Assembly: GCF_007713465.1 (NCBI RefSeq) | Contig: NZ_VMSG01000001.1 | Coordinates: 124,001 to 188,000 of the forward strand | DNA length: 64,000 nucleotides | From: Pseudomonas sp. H3(2019) | GTDB lineage: Bacteria > Pseudomonadota > Gammaproteobacteria > Pseudomonadales > Pseudomonadaceae | Direction: 5' to 3' | Shown: in pieces, positions 47,743 to 56,801 of the stretch | How the letters are laid out: every line of letters begins with the position of its first letter | How positions within the stretch are numbered: the first letter of the stretch is position 1 | Program-made: the position numbers and the translations under genes | The notes under the pieces: model-generated | The model's database searches: none | The model's input: only the letters and a program-made list of their open reading frames with translations | What the model was told of the DNA's origin: nothing

Positions 47743-48354
47743 CTAGTCCGCGAAATACCACTTCCTGTCAGTCACCGTTCCTTGCATCGGTACATCCCAG
47801 CTCGCTTGATCCAGTTTTTCGACTTTCTGGCATTCATGGGCCAGGCCCAGCAGCGTCGGCTTGCGCCAGGTCTTGCGACGCGCCAGATAGGCCAGGCTGC
47901 GATCGTAGAAGCCGCCCCCCATCCCCAGGCGTCCGCCGTGTTCGTCAAAACCGACCAGCGGCAACAACACCAGATCCAGTGCCCAGACCTTGCGTTGCTT
48001 AGCCTGGTTGACCCGTGGTTCGAGAATGCGAAAGCGGTTAGGCCGCAGCTTTTCACCGGGGCGAATCCGCTGAAAGACCATCTTGGTTCGCGGCCAGGCG
48101 CTGAGTACGGGCAGGTAAGTCGCCTTGCCCCGACGTTGAGCGGCGCGCAGCAGCAGGCGCGGATCGATTTCACCGTCGGTGGGCAGGTACAGGGAAATAT
48201 GTTTTGCGCGGCGAAACAGCGGATGCTGCGCCAATTGCCGATACAGCCCGCGTGCGGCCTCGCGTTGTTCACTGTTGCTCAGTGCGCGACGGGCCTGGCG
48301 CAGCATGCGTCGAAGTTGCGGGCGGGATAGCGGCGCAGGTTCGGTCATCGTCAT
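47743..48354 (-). CDS. ygfA: 5-formyltetrahydrofolate cyclo-ligase
   Basis: Converts 5-formyl-THF to methenyl-THF with ATP. The protein is 203 aa. The phosphate-binding LYLPTDGEIDPRLLL and the loop GMGGGFYDRS are family motifs. The open frame extends to 48426, but that stretch is the terminator hairpin of the upstream 6S RNA, so the start is set at the ATG at 48354; one codon pair further (48348) is also possible. It forms the conserved ssrS-ygfA pair. Confidence 0.9.
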   Translation of the reverse strand: MTMTEPAPLSRPQLRRMLRQARRALSNSEQREAARGLYRQLAQHPLFRRAKHISLYLPTDGEIDPRLLLRAAQRRGKATYLPVLSAWPRTKMVFQRIRPGEKLRPNRFRILEPRVNQAKQRKVWALDLVLLPLVGFDEHGGRLGMGGGFYDRSLAYLARRKTWRKPTLLGLAHECQKVEKLDQASWDVPMQGTVTDRKWYFAD

Positions 48355-48395
48355 TGGCTGTTCGAGTGTCGAGGGCACCAGGGCGGTGACATCGT

Positions 48396-48430
48396 AAAAA
48401 GCCGATGCCGGCAAAAAAACCGGCATCGGC
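48396..48430 (-). terminator. Intrinsic terminator behind 6S RNA
   Basis: On the minus strand GCCGATGCCGG and CCGGCATCGGC form an 11-bp perfect stem with an 8-base T-rich loop, followed by five T residues (48396-48400). It lies between the 6S RNA and ygfA. Confidence 0.8.
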
Positions 48431-48437
48431 TTGAATC

Positions 48438-48615
48438 AGGCTCCCCGGATGAACCGCTGTCGACTTAGCCCTTGAACCCGAAAGTTCAAGGTGGAAGATG
48501 CAGTAGGCTTTAAGGCTTTCCGTCTAGCGGACATGCACACCAGCCCAACGTGCAACTTCCAGGGTAGTGCGAATCGGCTCAGGGACATCGTCAACTGGCA
48601 AGCACCCCAGGGAGT
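48438..48615 (-). ncRNA. ssrS: 6S RNA
   Basis: A regulatory RNA that binds sigma-70 RNA polymerase by imitating an open promoter. Read on the minus strand, this segment has the conserved 6S signatures CCCTGAGCCGAT, AAGCCTTAAA, and CACCTTGAAC followed by GGGTTCAAGGGCTAA, in the same order and spacing as E. coli 6S RNA. Complementary ends (ACTCCC near 48612 and GGGGAG near 48440) close the long stem. The ends are approximate. Location between zapA and ygfA is the conserved one. A -10 box TATACT (48622-48627) precedes it. Confidence 0.92.
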
Positions 48616-48621
48616 GCCGCG

Positions 48622-48627
48622 AGTATA
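48622..48627 (-). promoter_or_regulatory. -10 box of 6S RNA
   Basis: TATACT on the minus strand lies 7 bases before the expected 6S RNA start. The -35 region (CTGATT at 17 bases) is weak. It overlaps the end of the zapA intergenic space. Confidence 0.5.
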
Positions 48628-48646
48628 CCGCAACCACCTTCGGGAA

Positions 48647-48964
48647 TCAGCCCTTGCTGACATCCGGATCGGTGGCGAGCACCAGATCCACCCGATCAAG
48701 CAGATCACGCACCTGCTCGCGGGTCGAGCCACTGGCCTGTACGTCAGGACGTTCTCGCGTATGCAGCAGATCGTGGGTGATGTTCAGCGCGGCCATCACG
48801 GCGATGCGATCGGCGCCGATGACTTTGCCGCTGCTGCGAATTTCGCGCATCTTGCCGTCCAGGTAACGGGCGGCGCTCACCAGATTGCTGCGCTCTTCCT
48901 GGGGGCAAATGATCGAGTACTCTTTATCGAGGATCTGCACGGTAACGCTATTGCTTGAACTCAT
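48647..48964 (-). CDS. zapA: Cell division protein ZapA
   Basis: A 105-aa Z-ring associated protein that bundles FtsZ. The N-terminal beta-hairpin head (NSVTVQILDKEYSIICPQEE) is followed by a coiled-coil (about 30-95). Its start overlaps by 4 bases the stop of the TIGR02449-type gene, so both are made from one message. The 6S RNA gene is downstream. Confidence 0.93.
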   Translation of the reverse strand: MSSSNSVTVQILDKEYSIICPQEERSNLVSAARYLDGKMREIRSSGKVIGADRIAVMAALNITHDLLHTRERPDVQASGSTREQVRDLLDRVDLVLATDPDVSKG

Positions 48965-49170
48965 GAGTCTTGCTCCAGGGCCTTGAGGCGCGAAATCATC
49001 GATTCGACCTTACGCCGGGCGATTTCGTTTTTTTCAATGAGGTGCGCGCGTTCCTCGCGCCAGGTCTTTTCCTGAGCTAATAAGAGTCCGTTCTGGCTCT
49101 TAAGTTGCTCGACTCGGGTAATTAGCAGCTCGAGTCTGGCCATCAGCGCTTGCAAGTCGGTGTCTTCCAT
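48961..49170 (-). CDS. TIGR02449 coiled-coil protein (ZapB-like)
   Basis: A 69-aa, almost wholly coiled-coil protein (DLQALMARLELLITRVEQLK...), which belongs to the small TIGR02449 family found in front of zapA in pseudomonads. The size and position suggest a ZapB-like division partner. The frame is open upstream to 49266, but the ATG at 49170 (MEDTDLQALMARLE) is the family start, with GTGGAA before it. Its promoter region is divergent from ygfB. Confidence 0.88.
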   Translation of the reverse strand: MEDTDLQALMARLELLITRVEQLKSQNGLLLAQEKTWREERAHLIEKNEIARRKVESMISRLKALEQDS

Positions 49171-49291
49171 ACGTGTTCCACGGGATTTGTCTGATTGCTG
49201 GCGGACAGCCTTTAATAGTCTTGGCGAGTCTGTCGATGTAGGATACAAGGCCTTCATTCTAGACATAGCGCCGTCTGGCGCCTAGCTGCCC

Positions 49292-49852
49292 ATGCCCATT
49301 CAGAATTCTCCGTATCAAGCCTTCGCCACCCTGCTGAGCACCAGCGGCCATCCCGTCTCGCCTGCCGAACTGCACGGCCTGCTGCTCGGACGCAGTTGCG
49401 CCGGCGCCGGTTTTGAAGCCGATGGCTGGCTGGTCGATGCCGCCGAGCTGCTCGAAGGCGAACCACAAGACAACGTCCGCAACGCTCTGATCGGCCTGCA
49501 AGAGATGGTCAAGGGCGAGCTGACCAGCGACGACATGACCGTCGTTCTGCTGTTGCCGTCCGACGACGCACCGCTCACCGAGCGCGCGGCTGCACTGGGC
49601 CAATGGTGCCAGGGTTTCCTCAGCGGTTTCGGCCTGAACTGCCGTGACAGCAGCATGTTGAGCACTGAAGCCACCGAAGTCCTGCAGGATCTCGCTGCTA
49701 TCGCTCAGGTGCAAGATGCGCTGGAAGAGTCCGACGACGGCGAAAGTGACTATATGGAAGTCATGGAGTACCTGCGGGTCGCGCCATTGCTGCTGTTCAC
49801 CGAGACCAAAAAACCGGCGCAAGCCGCTGCTGCCAAACCTTCTCTGCACTGA
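49292..49852 (+). CDS. ygfB: YgfB family protein (UPF0149)
   Basis: A 186-aa helical protein, recognisable from [20 protein letters not shown] and the family pattern [11 protein letters not shown]. It lies directly before pepP with a 27-bp gap, as in many gammaproteobacteria. In P. aeruginosa, YgfB affects expression of the AlpA-regulated amidase ampDh3, but that function cannot be read from sequence here. Confidence 0.9.
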   Translation: MPIQNSPYQAFATLLSTSGHPVSPAELHGLLLGRSCAGAGFEADGWLVDAAELLEGEPQDNVRNALIGLQEMVKGELTSDDMTVVLLLPSDDAPLTERAAALGQWCQGFLSGFGLNCRDSSMLSTEATEVLQDLAAIAQVQDALEESDDGESDYMEVMEYLRVAPLLLFTETKKPAQAAAAKPSLH

Positions 49853-49879
49853 TCGTTTGCAAGGGACTTCCATCTGCCC

Positions 49880-51214
49880 ATGATTCATATCCCTAAATCG
49901 GAATACACCCGCCGCCGCAAGGCGTTGATGGCGCAGATGGAACCCAACAGCATCGCAATCCTGCCGGCCGCCGCCGTGGCGATCCGCAATCGCGACGTCG
50001 AGCACGTTTACCGACAGGAGAGCAATTTCCAGTACCTCAGCGGTTTCCCCGAGCCTCAGGCTGTCATCGTGCTGATACCCGGTCGTGAGCATGGTGAATA
50101 CATCCTGTTCTGCCGTGAACGCAACGCCGAGCGCGAACTGTGGGACGGCCTGCGTGCCGGGCAGGAAGGTGCGATTCGCGATTTCGGTGCCGACGATGCC
50201 TTTCCGATCACCGACATCGACGACATCCTGCCGGGCCTGATTGAAGGCCGTGACCGGGTGTATTCAGCCATGGGCAGCAACCCGGAGTTCGACCGCCACC
50301 TGATGGACTGGATCAACGTGATCCGCTCCAAGGCGAACCTGGGCGCTCAGCCGCCGAACGAATTCGTTGCGCTGGATCATCTGCTGCACGACATGCGCCT
50401 GTATAAATCGGCGGCAGAAGTGAAGGTGATGCGCGAAGCCGCACGGATCTCCGCGCAGGCCCACATTCGTGCGATGCAGGCCAGCCGTGTCGGCTTGCAT
50501 GAGTTCAGCCTGGAAGCCGAGCTCGATTACGAGTTTCGCAAAGGCGGGGCGAAAATGCCGGCTTATGGTTCGATCGTCGCCGCCGGGCGCAACAGCTGCA
50601 TCCTGCATTACCAGCAGAATGACGCGCTGCTCAAGGACGGCGATCTGGTGCTGATCGATGCCGGTTGCGAGATCGACTGTTACGCCAGCGACATTACCCG
50701 CACCTGGCCGGTCAACGGCAAGTATTCGCCGGAACAGAAGGCGATCTACGAGTTGGTGCTGGAATCGCAAGCTGCCGCGTTTGCCCAGATCGCGCCCAAC
50801 AAACACTGGAATCAGGCGCACGAGGCGACGGTACAAGTGATTACCGCCGGCCTGGTGAAGCTCGGTTTGTTGCAGGGCGATGTCGATGAGTTGATCGCCA
50901 ACGAAGCCTACAAGGCGTTTTACATGCACCGCGCCGGCCATTGGCTGGGCATGGATGTGCATGACGTCGGCGAGTACAAGGTCGGCGGTGAATGGCGGGT
51001 GCTGGAAGTCGGCATGGCGCTGACCGTCGAGCCGGGCATTTACATCGCCCCGGATAATCTGAACGTGGCGAAGAAATGGCGCGGCATTGGCGTGCGTATC
51101 GAGGATGACGTGGTGGTAACCAAACAGGGCTGTGAAATTCTGACCAGCGGTGTGCCGAGAACGGTCGTCGAGATCGAGGCCTTGATGGCCGCTGCACGGA
51201 CCCAGGCGGCATGA
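49880..51214 (+). CDS. pepP: Xaa-Pro aminopeptidase P
   Basis: Removes N-terminal residues linked to proline; a dinuclear Mn enzyme of the pita-bread fold. It is 444 aa. Metal-binding sites are visible: DAGCEIDCYASDITRTW (two Asp), HRAGHWLGMDVHD (His), VEPGIYI (Glu) and RIEDDV (Glu). It overlaps ubiH by 4 bases. Confidence 0.95.
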   Translation: MIHIPKSEYTRRRKALMAQMEPNSIAILPAAAVAIRNRDVEHVYRQESNFQYLSGFPEPQAVIVLIPGREHGEYILFCRERNAERELWDGLRAGQEGAIRDFGADDAFPITDIDDILPGLIEGRDRVYSAMGSNPEFDRHLMDWINVIRSKANLGAQPPNEFVALDHLLHDMRLYKSAAEVKVMREAARISAQAHIRAMQASRVGLHEFSLEAELDYEFRKGGAKMPAYGSIVAAGRNSCILHYQQNDALLKDGDLVLIDAGCEIDCYASDITRTWPVNGKYSPEQKAIYELVLESQAAAFAQIAPNKHWNQAHEATVQVITAGLVKLGLLQGDVDELIANEAYKAFYMHRAGHWLGMDVHDVGEYKVGGEWRVLEVGMALTVEPGIYIAPDNLNVAKKWRGIGVRIEDDVVVTKQGCEILTSGVPRTVVEIEALMAAARTQAA

Positions 51215-52398
51215 ACCGAGTCAACCTGGCAATCATCGGTGGCGGTTTGGTGGGCGCCAGTCTGGCGTTGGCCTTGCAGGCGGGGGCTCGTGCCCGTGGC
51301 TGGAAGATCGTGCTGATCGAACCGTTTGCCCCCGGCGACAGCTACCAGCCAAGCTACGACGCGCGCTCTTCGGCGCTGTCTTTCGGCGCTCGGCAAATTT
51401 ATCAGCGGTTGGGCCTGTGGCAGGAAATCTCCCGTCGCGCCGAGCCGATCAAACAGATCCATGTTTCCGACCGCGGGCGCTTCTCCACCGCGCGACTGTC
51501 GGCCATGGAAGAGGGCGTTCCGGCCTTGGGCTACGTGGTGGAAAACGCCTGGCTGGGCCAATGCCTCTGGCAGGGCCTGGACAAGGACGTGATCAGTTGG
51601 CGCTGCCCGGCCGAAGTCACGCGCATGGAACCGCTGGAAGACGGCTACCGCCTGACCCTCAACGATGAAACCCTACTGGAGTGCGAGCTCGCGGTGCTGG
51701 CCGATGGCGGCCGTTCGGGCTTGCGCGAACAACTGGGGATCGGCGTCAAAAAGCGTCCGTACAACCAAAGTGCGTTGATCGCCAACATTACCCCCAGCGA
51801 AGCCCACAACGGCATGGCGTTCGAGCGCTTTACCGATGACGGCCCGATGGCCTTGCTGCCGCTGCCGGAAAACCGCTGCGCGCTGGTCTGGACTCGCCTG
51901 GGCATGGACGCGCAGCGTCTGGCGGCACTCGATGAACGCAGTTTCCTCAGCGAGTTGCAGGGCGTGTTCGGCTATCGCCTCGGCACGCTCAAGCAGGTCG
52001 GTGCGCGGAATCTATACCCATTGTCGCTGATCGAAGCCGAAGAGCAGGTGCGTCCGCATCTGGCCGTGCTGGGCAACGCTGCCCACAGCTTGCACCCGAT
52101 TGCCGGTCAGGGCTTCAACCTGTCGCTGCGCGACGCCCAGGCCTTGGCCGAAGCGCTGCTCGCCAGCCCGAGTGCACCGGGCGACTTCGCCACCTTGCAG
52201 GCTTACCGCGAACGCCAGCGCCTGGACCAGAACCTCACCGTGGGCTTCTCCGATCAGGTCACCCGGTTGTTCGGCAGTACCCAGCCGCTGGTTTCGCTGG
52301 GGCGCAACATCGGCTTGTTGGGCCTCGATCTGTTGCCGCCGGCCAAACGCTGGTTCGCCCGGCAGGCCATGGGGTTGGGAACACGCTCCGATGGTTGA
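51211..52398 (+). CDS. ubiH: 2-octaprenyl-6-methoxyphenol hydroxylase UbiH
   Basis: An FAD mono-oxygenase of ubiquinone synthesis. It is 395 aa. The Rossmann motif IIGGGLVGASLALAL is at the N-terminus, and the second FAD motif with GNAAHSLHPIAGQGFNLSLRD is the typical UbiH/UbiI/Coq6 signature. It is in the operon ygfB-pepP-ubiH-ubiI, and a paralogue follows. Confidence 0.95.
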   Translation: MNRVNLAIIGGGLVGASLALALQAGARARGWKIVLIEPFAPGDSYQPSYDARSSALSFGARQIYQRLGLWQEISRRAEPIKQIHVSDRGRFSTARLSAMEEGVPALGYVVENAWLGQCLWQGLDKDVISWRCPAEVTRMEPLEDGYRLTLNDETLLECELAVLADGGRSGLREQLGIGVKKRPYNQSALIANITPSEAHNGMAFERFTDDGPMALLPLPENRCALVWTRLGMDAQRLAALDERSFLSELQGVFGYRLGTLKQVGARNLYPLSLIEAEEQVRPHLAVLGNAAHSLHPIAGQGFNLSLRDAQALAEALLASPSAPGDFATLQAYRERQRLDQNLTVGFSDQVTRLFGSTQPLVSLGRNIGLLGLDLLPPAKRWFARQAMGLGTRSDG

Positions 52399-52498
52399 AT
52401 GGCTACCCCGGTGTTTCGATACTCAGGACGGCGCGGGTAGCGTGGTCGATAAAACCCTTTACGTGCGGCTCACGCCGCAAGCGAGACAGGCTTAAAGC

Positions 52499-53722
52499 AT
52501 GGAAATGCGCGCAGATCTGCTGATTGTCGGGGCCGGAATGGTCGGGAGCGCGTTGGCGCTGGCGTTACAGAACAGCGGGCTGGAAGTCCTGCTGCTCGAC
52601 GGCAGCCCCATGAGCGTCAAACCCTTCGATGCGCAGTCGGCATTCGAGCCTCGAGTGAGCGCCTTGTCGGCCGCCAGTCAGCGGATCCTCGAGCGTCTGG
52701 GCGTGTGGGACGGTGTCGTCAGCCGGCGTAGCAGTCCTTATACCGATATGCACGTCTGGGACGGCAGCGGCACCGGGCAGATTCATTTCTCGGCCTCCAG
52801 CGTCCACGCCGAGGCACTGGGGCATATCGTCGAGAACCGGGTGGTGCAGGATGCACTGCTCGATCGCTTGCATGATTGCGACCTGGGCCTGCTGGCCAAT
52901 GCGCGCCTGGAGCAGATGCGCCGTTCTGGCGACGACTGGCTGCTGACCCTGGCCGATGGCCGCACGCTGCGTGCACCGCTGGTGATCGCGGCGGACGGCG
53001 CCAACTCGGCAGTGCGTCGTCTAGCAGGTGTCGCGACCCGCGAGTGGGATTACCTGCATCACGCCATTGTCACCAGCGTTCGCAGCACGCTGGCGCATCA
53101 AATGACCGCCTGGCAGCGTTTTACCGACCACGGCCCGCTGGCCTTCCTGCCCTTGGAGCGTGACGGTCAGCAAGACTGGTGCTCGATCGTCTGGTCGACC
53201 ACCCCGACTGAAGCCGAGCGTCTGATGGCGCTGGATGACGAAGGTTTCTGCCTTGAGCTGGAACGCGCCTTCGAAGGGCGTTTGGGCAATGTGCTGAGCG
53301 CCGACCCGCGACTTTGCGTGCCGTTGCGTCAGCGCCACGCCAAACGTTATGTGGCCGAAGGCCTGGCGTTGATCGGCGACGCCGCGCACACCATTCACCC
53401 GTTGGCCGGGCAGGGCGTCAACCTCGGGTTCCTCGATGCCGCGGTTCTGGCCGAAGTGCTGTTGCAGGCAGCCAGCCGTGGCGAGCGTTTGGCGGACGTG
53501 AAAGTCCTCAGCCGTTATGAGCGTCGACGCATGCCGCACAACCTGGCGTTGATGGCGGCGATGGAAGGCTTTGAGCGTTTGTTCCAGGCTGACCCTTTGC
53601 CGCTGCGCTGGTTGCGTAATACCGGGTTGAAAATGGTCGACCAGATGCCCGAAGCCAAGGCACTGTTTGTGCGCGAAGCGCTTGGATTGATCGGGGATCT
53701 GCCGGCGTTGGCCAAGGCCTGA
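52499..53722 (+). CDS. ubiI: FAD mono-oxygenase UbiI/VisC family
   Basis: A 407-aa flavoprotein paralogous to UbiH, the C5-hydroxylase of ubiquinone synthesis in E. coli (UbiI, formerly VisC). Motifs: IVGAGMVGSALALAL, and GDAAHTIHPLAGQGVNLGFLD. A 100-bp gap to ubiH contains no gene I can support. The ATG at 52499 is chosen; another ATG two codons later is also possible. Confidence 0.9.
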   Translation: MEMRADLLIVGAGMVGSALALALQNSGLEVLLLDGSPMSVKPFDAQSAFEPRVSALSAASQRILERLGVWDGVVSRRSSPYTDMHVWDGSGTGQIHFSASSVHAEALGHIVENRVVQDALLDRLHDCDLGLLANARLEQMRRSGDDWLLTLADGRTLRAPLVIAADGANSAVRRLAGVATREWDYLHHAIVTSVRSTLAHQMTAWQRFTDHGPLAFLPLERDGQQDWCSIVWSTTPTEAERLMALDDEGFCLELERAFEGRLGNVLSADPRLCVPLRQRHAKRYVAEGLALIGDAAHTIHPLAGQGVNLGFLDAAVLAEVLLQAASRGERLADVKVLSRYERRRMPHNLALMAAMEGFERLFQADPLPLRWLRNTGLKMVDQMPEAKALFVREALGLIGDLPALAKA

Positions 53723-53825
53723 CTCCTTTGTGAGGCTGATGGCCTCTTCGCGAGCACATTCACCATCAATCCCCGGTGGTGCAACATCTGGTAACTCCTC
53801 CAGGGCGGGATCGGTTGAGAAGCTA

Positions 53826-53845
53826 AATGTGAGTCCTTATCATTT
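53826..53845 (+). promoter_or_regulatory. Possible Fur-binding site before the iron-binding protein gene
   Basis: AATGTGAGTCCTTATCATTT contains AATGATAAGG on its minus strand, partly like the AATGATAATCATT Fur core. It lies about 30 bases before the start codon of an iron-binding protein gene. By eye only. Confidence 0.35.
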
Positions 53846-53877
53846 CGACTCATTTTTGATTTCGAGAGACCGCTCCC

Positions 53878-54879
53878 ATGTTGGCACCGAAGCGTCTACT
53901 GACAGCCCTCGCCCTGACCCTGATCAGCACCACTGCCCAGGCCGCTGACGAGGTGGTGGTCTACTCCTCGCGTATCGACGAGCTGATCAAACCGGTCTTC
54001 GATGCCTACACCCAAAAAACCGCTGTAAAGGTGAAGTTCATCACCGACAAGGAAGCGCCGCTGATGCAGCGCATCAAGGCCGAAGGCCAGAACGCCACCG
54101 CCGACCTGCTGCTGACCGTCGATGCCGGCAACCTCTGGCAGGCCGAGCAAATGGGCATCCTGCAGCCGTTCACCTCCAAGGTGATCGACACCAACATCCC
54201 GCTGCAATACCGCGCTGCGTCCCACGCCTGGACCGGCCTGAGCCTGCGGGCGCGGACCATCGCCTATTCCACCGACCGGGTAAAACCCTCGGACCTGAGC
54301 ACATACGAAGCGTTGGCCGACAAGCAGTGGGAAGGCCGTCTGTGCCTGCGTACCGCGAAGAAGGTCTACAACCAGTCGTTGACCGCGACCCTGATTGAAA
54401 CTCACGGCGCAGAAAAAACCGAAGAGATCCTCAAGGGTTGGGTGCGCAACCTGTCCACTGACGTGTTCTCTGACGACATCGCCGTACTGCAGGCGATCAG
54501 CGCCGGGCAATGCGACGTGGGTATCGTCAACACTTACTACTTCGGCCGTCTGCACCAGCAGAAGCCGGATCTGCCGGTCAAGCTGTTCTGGCCGAACCAG
54601 GCTGACCGAGGCGTACACGTGAACCTGTCGGGCATTGGCCTGACCCAATACGCGCCGCACCCGGAAGCCGCCAAGGCGCTGGTGGAATGGATGACCACAC
54701 CTGAAGCGCAAAAGATCTTCGCCGACGCTAACCAGGAATTCCCGGCCAATCCGGCGGTGAAACCGTCCGCGGAAGTCGAGGCCTGGGGCACGTTCATCCC
54801 GGACACCCTGCCGGTTGAAGTGGCTGGCCTGCGCCAGGCAGAAGCCATCCGCCTGATGGACCGCGCCGGCTGGAATTGA
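53878..54879 (+). CDS. Periplasmic ferric-iron type binding protein (FbpA/FutA family)
   Basis: A 333-aa binding protein with a signal peptide ending TAQA (about residue 22). The mature part begins [20 protein letters not shown], and the pair of tyrosines in VNTYYFGRL is the ferric-ion site pattern of the FbpA/HitA family. A possible Fur site lies upstream. The permease gene follows behind a palindromic repeat; no ATPase gene is found next to it. Confidence 0.9.
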   Translation: MLAPKRLLTALALTLISTTAQAADEVVVYSSRIDELIKPVFDAYTQKTAVKVKFITDKEAPLMQRIKAEGQNATADLLLTVDAGNLWQAEQMGILQPFTSKVIDTNIPLQYRAASHAWTGLSLRARTIAYSTDRVKPSDLSTYEALADKQWEGRLCLRTAKKVYNQSLTATLIETHGAEKTEEILKGWVRNLSTDVFSDDIAVLQAISAGQCDVGIVNTYYFGRLHQQKPDLPVKLFWPNQADRGVHVNLSGIGLTQYAPHPEAAKALVEWMTTPEAQKIFADANQEFPANPAVKPSAEVEAWGTFIPDTLPVEVAGLRQAEAIRLMDRAGWN

Positions 54880-54895
54880 GTTTGCGGCTTTAAAG

Positions 54896-55013
54896 ATGAT
54901 CGTTCCCACGCTCTGCGTGGGAATGCAGTCCTGGACGCTCCGCGTCTGACCCTTTCAAGCGTGACGCGGAGCGTCACAGGCTATGTGCCCACGCAGAGCG
55001 TGGGCACAATCAT
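54896..55013. repeat. Long palindromic repeat, CGTTCCCACGCTCTGCGTGG family
   Basis: A 118-base element whose ends are complementary (ATGATCGTTCCCACGCTC and GAGCGTGGGCACAATCAT). Inside is a second palindrome (GACGCTCCGCGTC and GTGACGCGGAGCGTCAC). This is a known type of Pseudomonas extragenic repeat, distinct from the GTGGGAGC REPs. It separates the binding-protein gene from the permease gene and may reduce expression of the latter. Confidence 0.8.
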
Positions 55014-55029
55014 TTGAGAGAGCTTTTCC

Positions 55030-56646
55030 TTGGCCCATCCCGCCCAACGCCGTTGGTATCCGCTAGTTTTCGTCGTGGCCGCCCTGGTGCTGCTGCCGCT
55101 GAGCGTATTGCTGCTGTCGTGGCAAACCGTTGACCTGCAGATCTGGACGCACCTGTGGCAAACCCAGATGCCGCGCCTGCTGGGCAACACCTTGACGCTG
55201 ATCCTCGGCGTCGGGGTTGGCGTAACGCTGTTGGGCGTGAGCCTGGCCTGGTTGACCAGCCTCTGCGAATTCCCCGGGCGACGTTGGCTGGATTGGGCGC
55301 TGATGTTGCCATTTGCGATCCCGGCCTATGTGCTGGCGTTCGTTTTTGTCGGGCTGCTGGATTTCTCAGGCCCCGTGCAAACCCTGCTTCGCGAGTGGTT
55401 TGGCAGTGGCTTGCGGCTGCCGCGCGTCCGTTCTACGGGCGGGGTGATTCTGGTATTGGTGCTGGTGTTCTATCCCTACGTCTATTTGCTGGCGCGCACG
55501 GCGTTTCTGGCCCAGGGCAAAGGTCTGATGGAGGCTGCACGCGTGCTTGGCCAATCACCGTGGCAAGCATTCTGGCGCGTGGCCTTGCCGATGGCCCGAC
55601 CGGCGATTGGTGCCGGTGTGGCCTTGGCGTTGATGGAGACGCTGGCGGATTTCGGCGCAGTGTCGGTGTTCAACTTCGACACCTTCACCACGGCGATCTA
55701 CAAAACCTGGTACGGCTTTTTCAGCCTGTCGAGCGCCGCGCAACTGGCCAGCCTGTTGCTGCTGGTGGTGATGTTGCTGCTGTATGGCGAGCGGCGTGCG
55801 CGTGGCGCCAGCCGGGCGAGCAACGAGCGGCCACGGGGCAAGGCGCTTTATCACCTGCGCGGGTTCAAGGCTGTGGCCGCCAGCAGTTGGTGCGGGCTGG
55901 TATTTGCCTGCGCGTTTGTCATTCCATTGCTGCAACTGGTGGCGTGGTTCTGGCAGCGCGGGCGCTTCGACCTGGATGAGCGTTACGCCGGGCTGATCAT
56001 CCATACGTTGTACCTGGGCGCCATGGCAGCGCTGATTACCGTCAGCGTCGCGCTGCTGCTGGCGTTTGCCCGGCGCCTGGCTCCGACCCGGACGATTCGT
56101 TCCGGGGTCAGTCTGGCCAATATCGGCTACGCCTTGCCCGGATCGGTGCTGGCGGTATCGATCATGCTGGCGTTCAGTTACCTGGACCGTGAACTGGTGG
56201 TGCCGCTATCGGACTGGCTTGGCGGCGCGGGCAAACCGTTGCTGCTGGGCAGCCTGTCGGCGTTGTTGCTGGCGTATCTGGTGCGCTTTATCGCGGTGGC
56301 CTACGGCCCGTTGGAAAATAGCCTGGCGCGGATCCGTCCGTCGTTGCCAGAAGCTGCACGCTGTTTGGGTGTCAGTGGGCCACGACTGTTTTTCAAAGTG
56401 TATCTGCCGTTGCTGCTGCCCGGCACGTTGAGCGCGGCGCTGCTGGTGTTCGTCGATGTGCTCAAGGAAATGCCCGCAACCTTGCTGATGCGCCCGTTTG
56501 GCTGGGACACGCTGGCGGTGCGGATCTTCGAAATGACCAGCGAAGGCGAGTGGGCGCGGGCGTCGTTGCCTGCGCTGACACTGATTCTGGTAGGCCTGTT
56601 GCCAGTCATCGGCTTGATTCGACGTTCGGCACATCAAAACGGCTAG
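55030..56646 (+). CDS. Ferric-iron ABC transporter permease (FbpB type)
   Basis: A 538-aa permease in which two permease halves are fused, as in FbpB, with about twelve helices. EAA motifs appear in both halves: MEAARVLGQSPWQAFWRVALP and LPEAARCLGVSGPRLFFKVYLP. The start is TTG at 55030 with a GAGAGAG ribosome site at about 9 bases; no better start is visible. It should work with the binding protein upstream; the ATPase must come from elsewhere. Confidence 0.88.
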   Translation: MAHPAQRRWYPLVFVVAALVLLPLSVLLLSWQTVDLQIWTHLWQTQMPRLLGNTLTLILGVGVGVTLLGVSLAWLTSLCEFPGRRWLDWALMLPFAIPAYVLAFVFVGLLDFSGPVQTLLREWFGSGLRLPRVRSTGGVILVLVLVFYPYVYLLARTAFLAQGKGLMEAARVLGQSPWQAFWRVALPMARPAIGAGVALALMETLADFGAVSVFNFDTFTTAIYKTWYGFFSLSSAAQLASLLLLVVMLLLYGERRARGASRASNERPRGKALYHLRGFKAVAASSWCGLVFACAFVIPLLQLVAWFWQRGRFDLDERYAGLIIHTLYLGAMAALITVSVALLLAFARRLAPTRTIRSGVSLANIGYALPGSVLAVSIMLAFSYLDRELVVPLSDWLGGAGKPLLLGSLSALLLAYLVRFIAVAYGPLENSLARIRPSLPEAARCLGVSGPRLFFKVYLPLLLPGTLSAALLVFVDVLKEMPATLLMRPFGWDTLAVRIFEMTSEGEWARASLPALTLILVGLLPVIGLIRRSAHQNG

Positions 56647-56801
56647 GTGCCAGTCCTACACCTTGCGGCTACAATGCGCGGCATTCGGTGCGGATCGTCC
56701 TTCAGACCGGGTCGCTGAAATAGGCTGGAAGCCTTCTACTTCAAGGCTTTCAACCATGCAGCGCCTGTCCGTACCTTCGCCACGCCCGGAAGGAGAAACC
56801 C

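Noticed and set aside
48401-48430. Inverted repeat with A-tract as a mobile-element end
   Set aside because: It is an intrinsic terminator hairpin for the minus-strand 6S RNA; nothing next to it looks like a transposase.
56647-56801. Glycine riboswitch in front of gcvT
   Set aside because: I looked for the tandem aptamer pattern in the 155-bp leader and did not find it; the space is also too short for a full tandem riboswitch.
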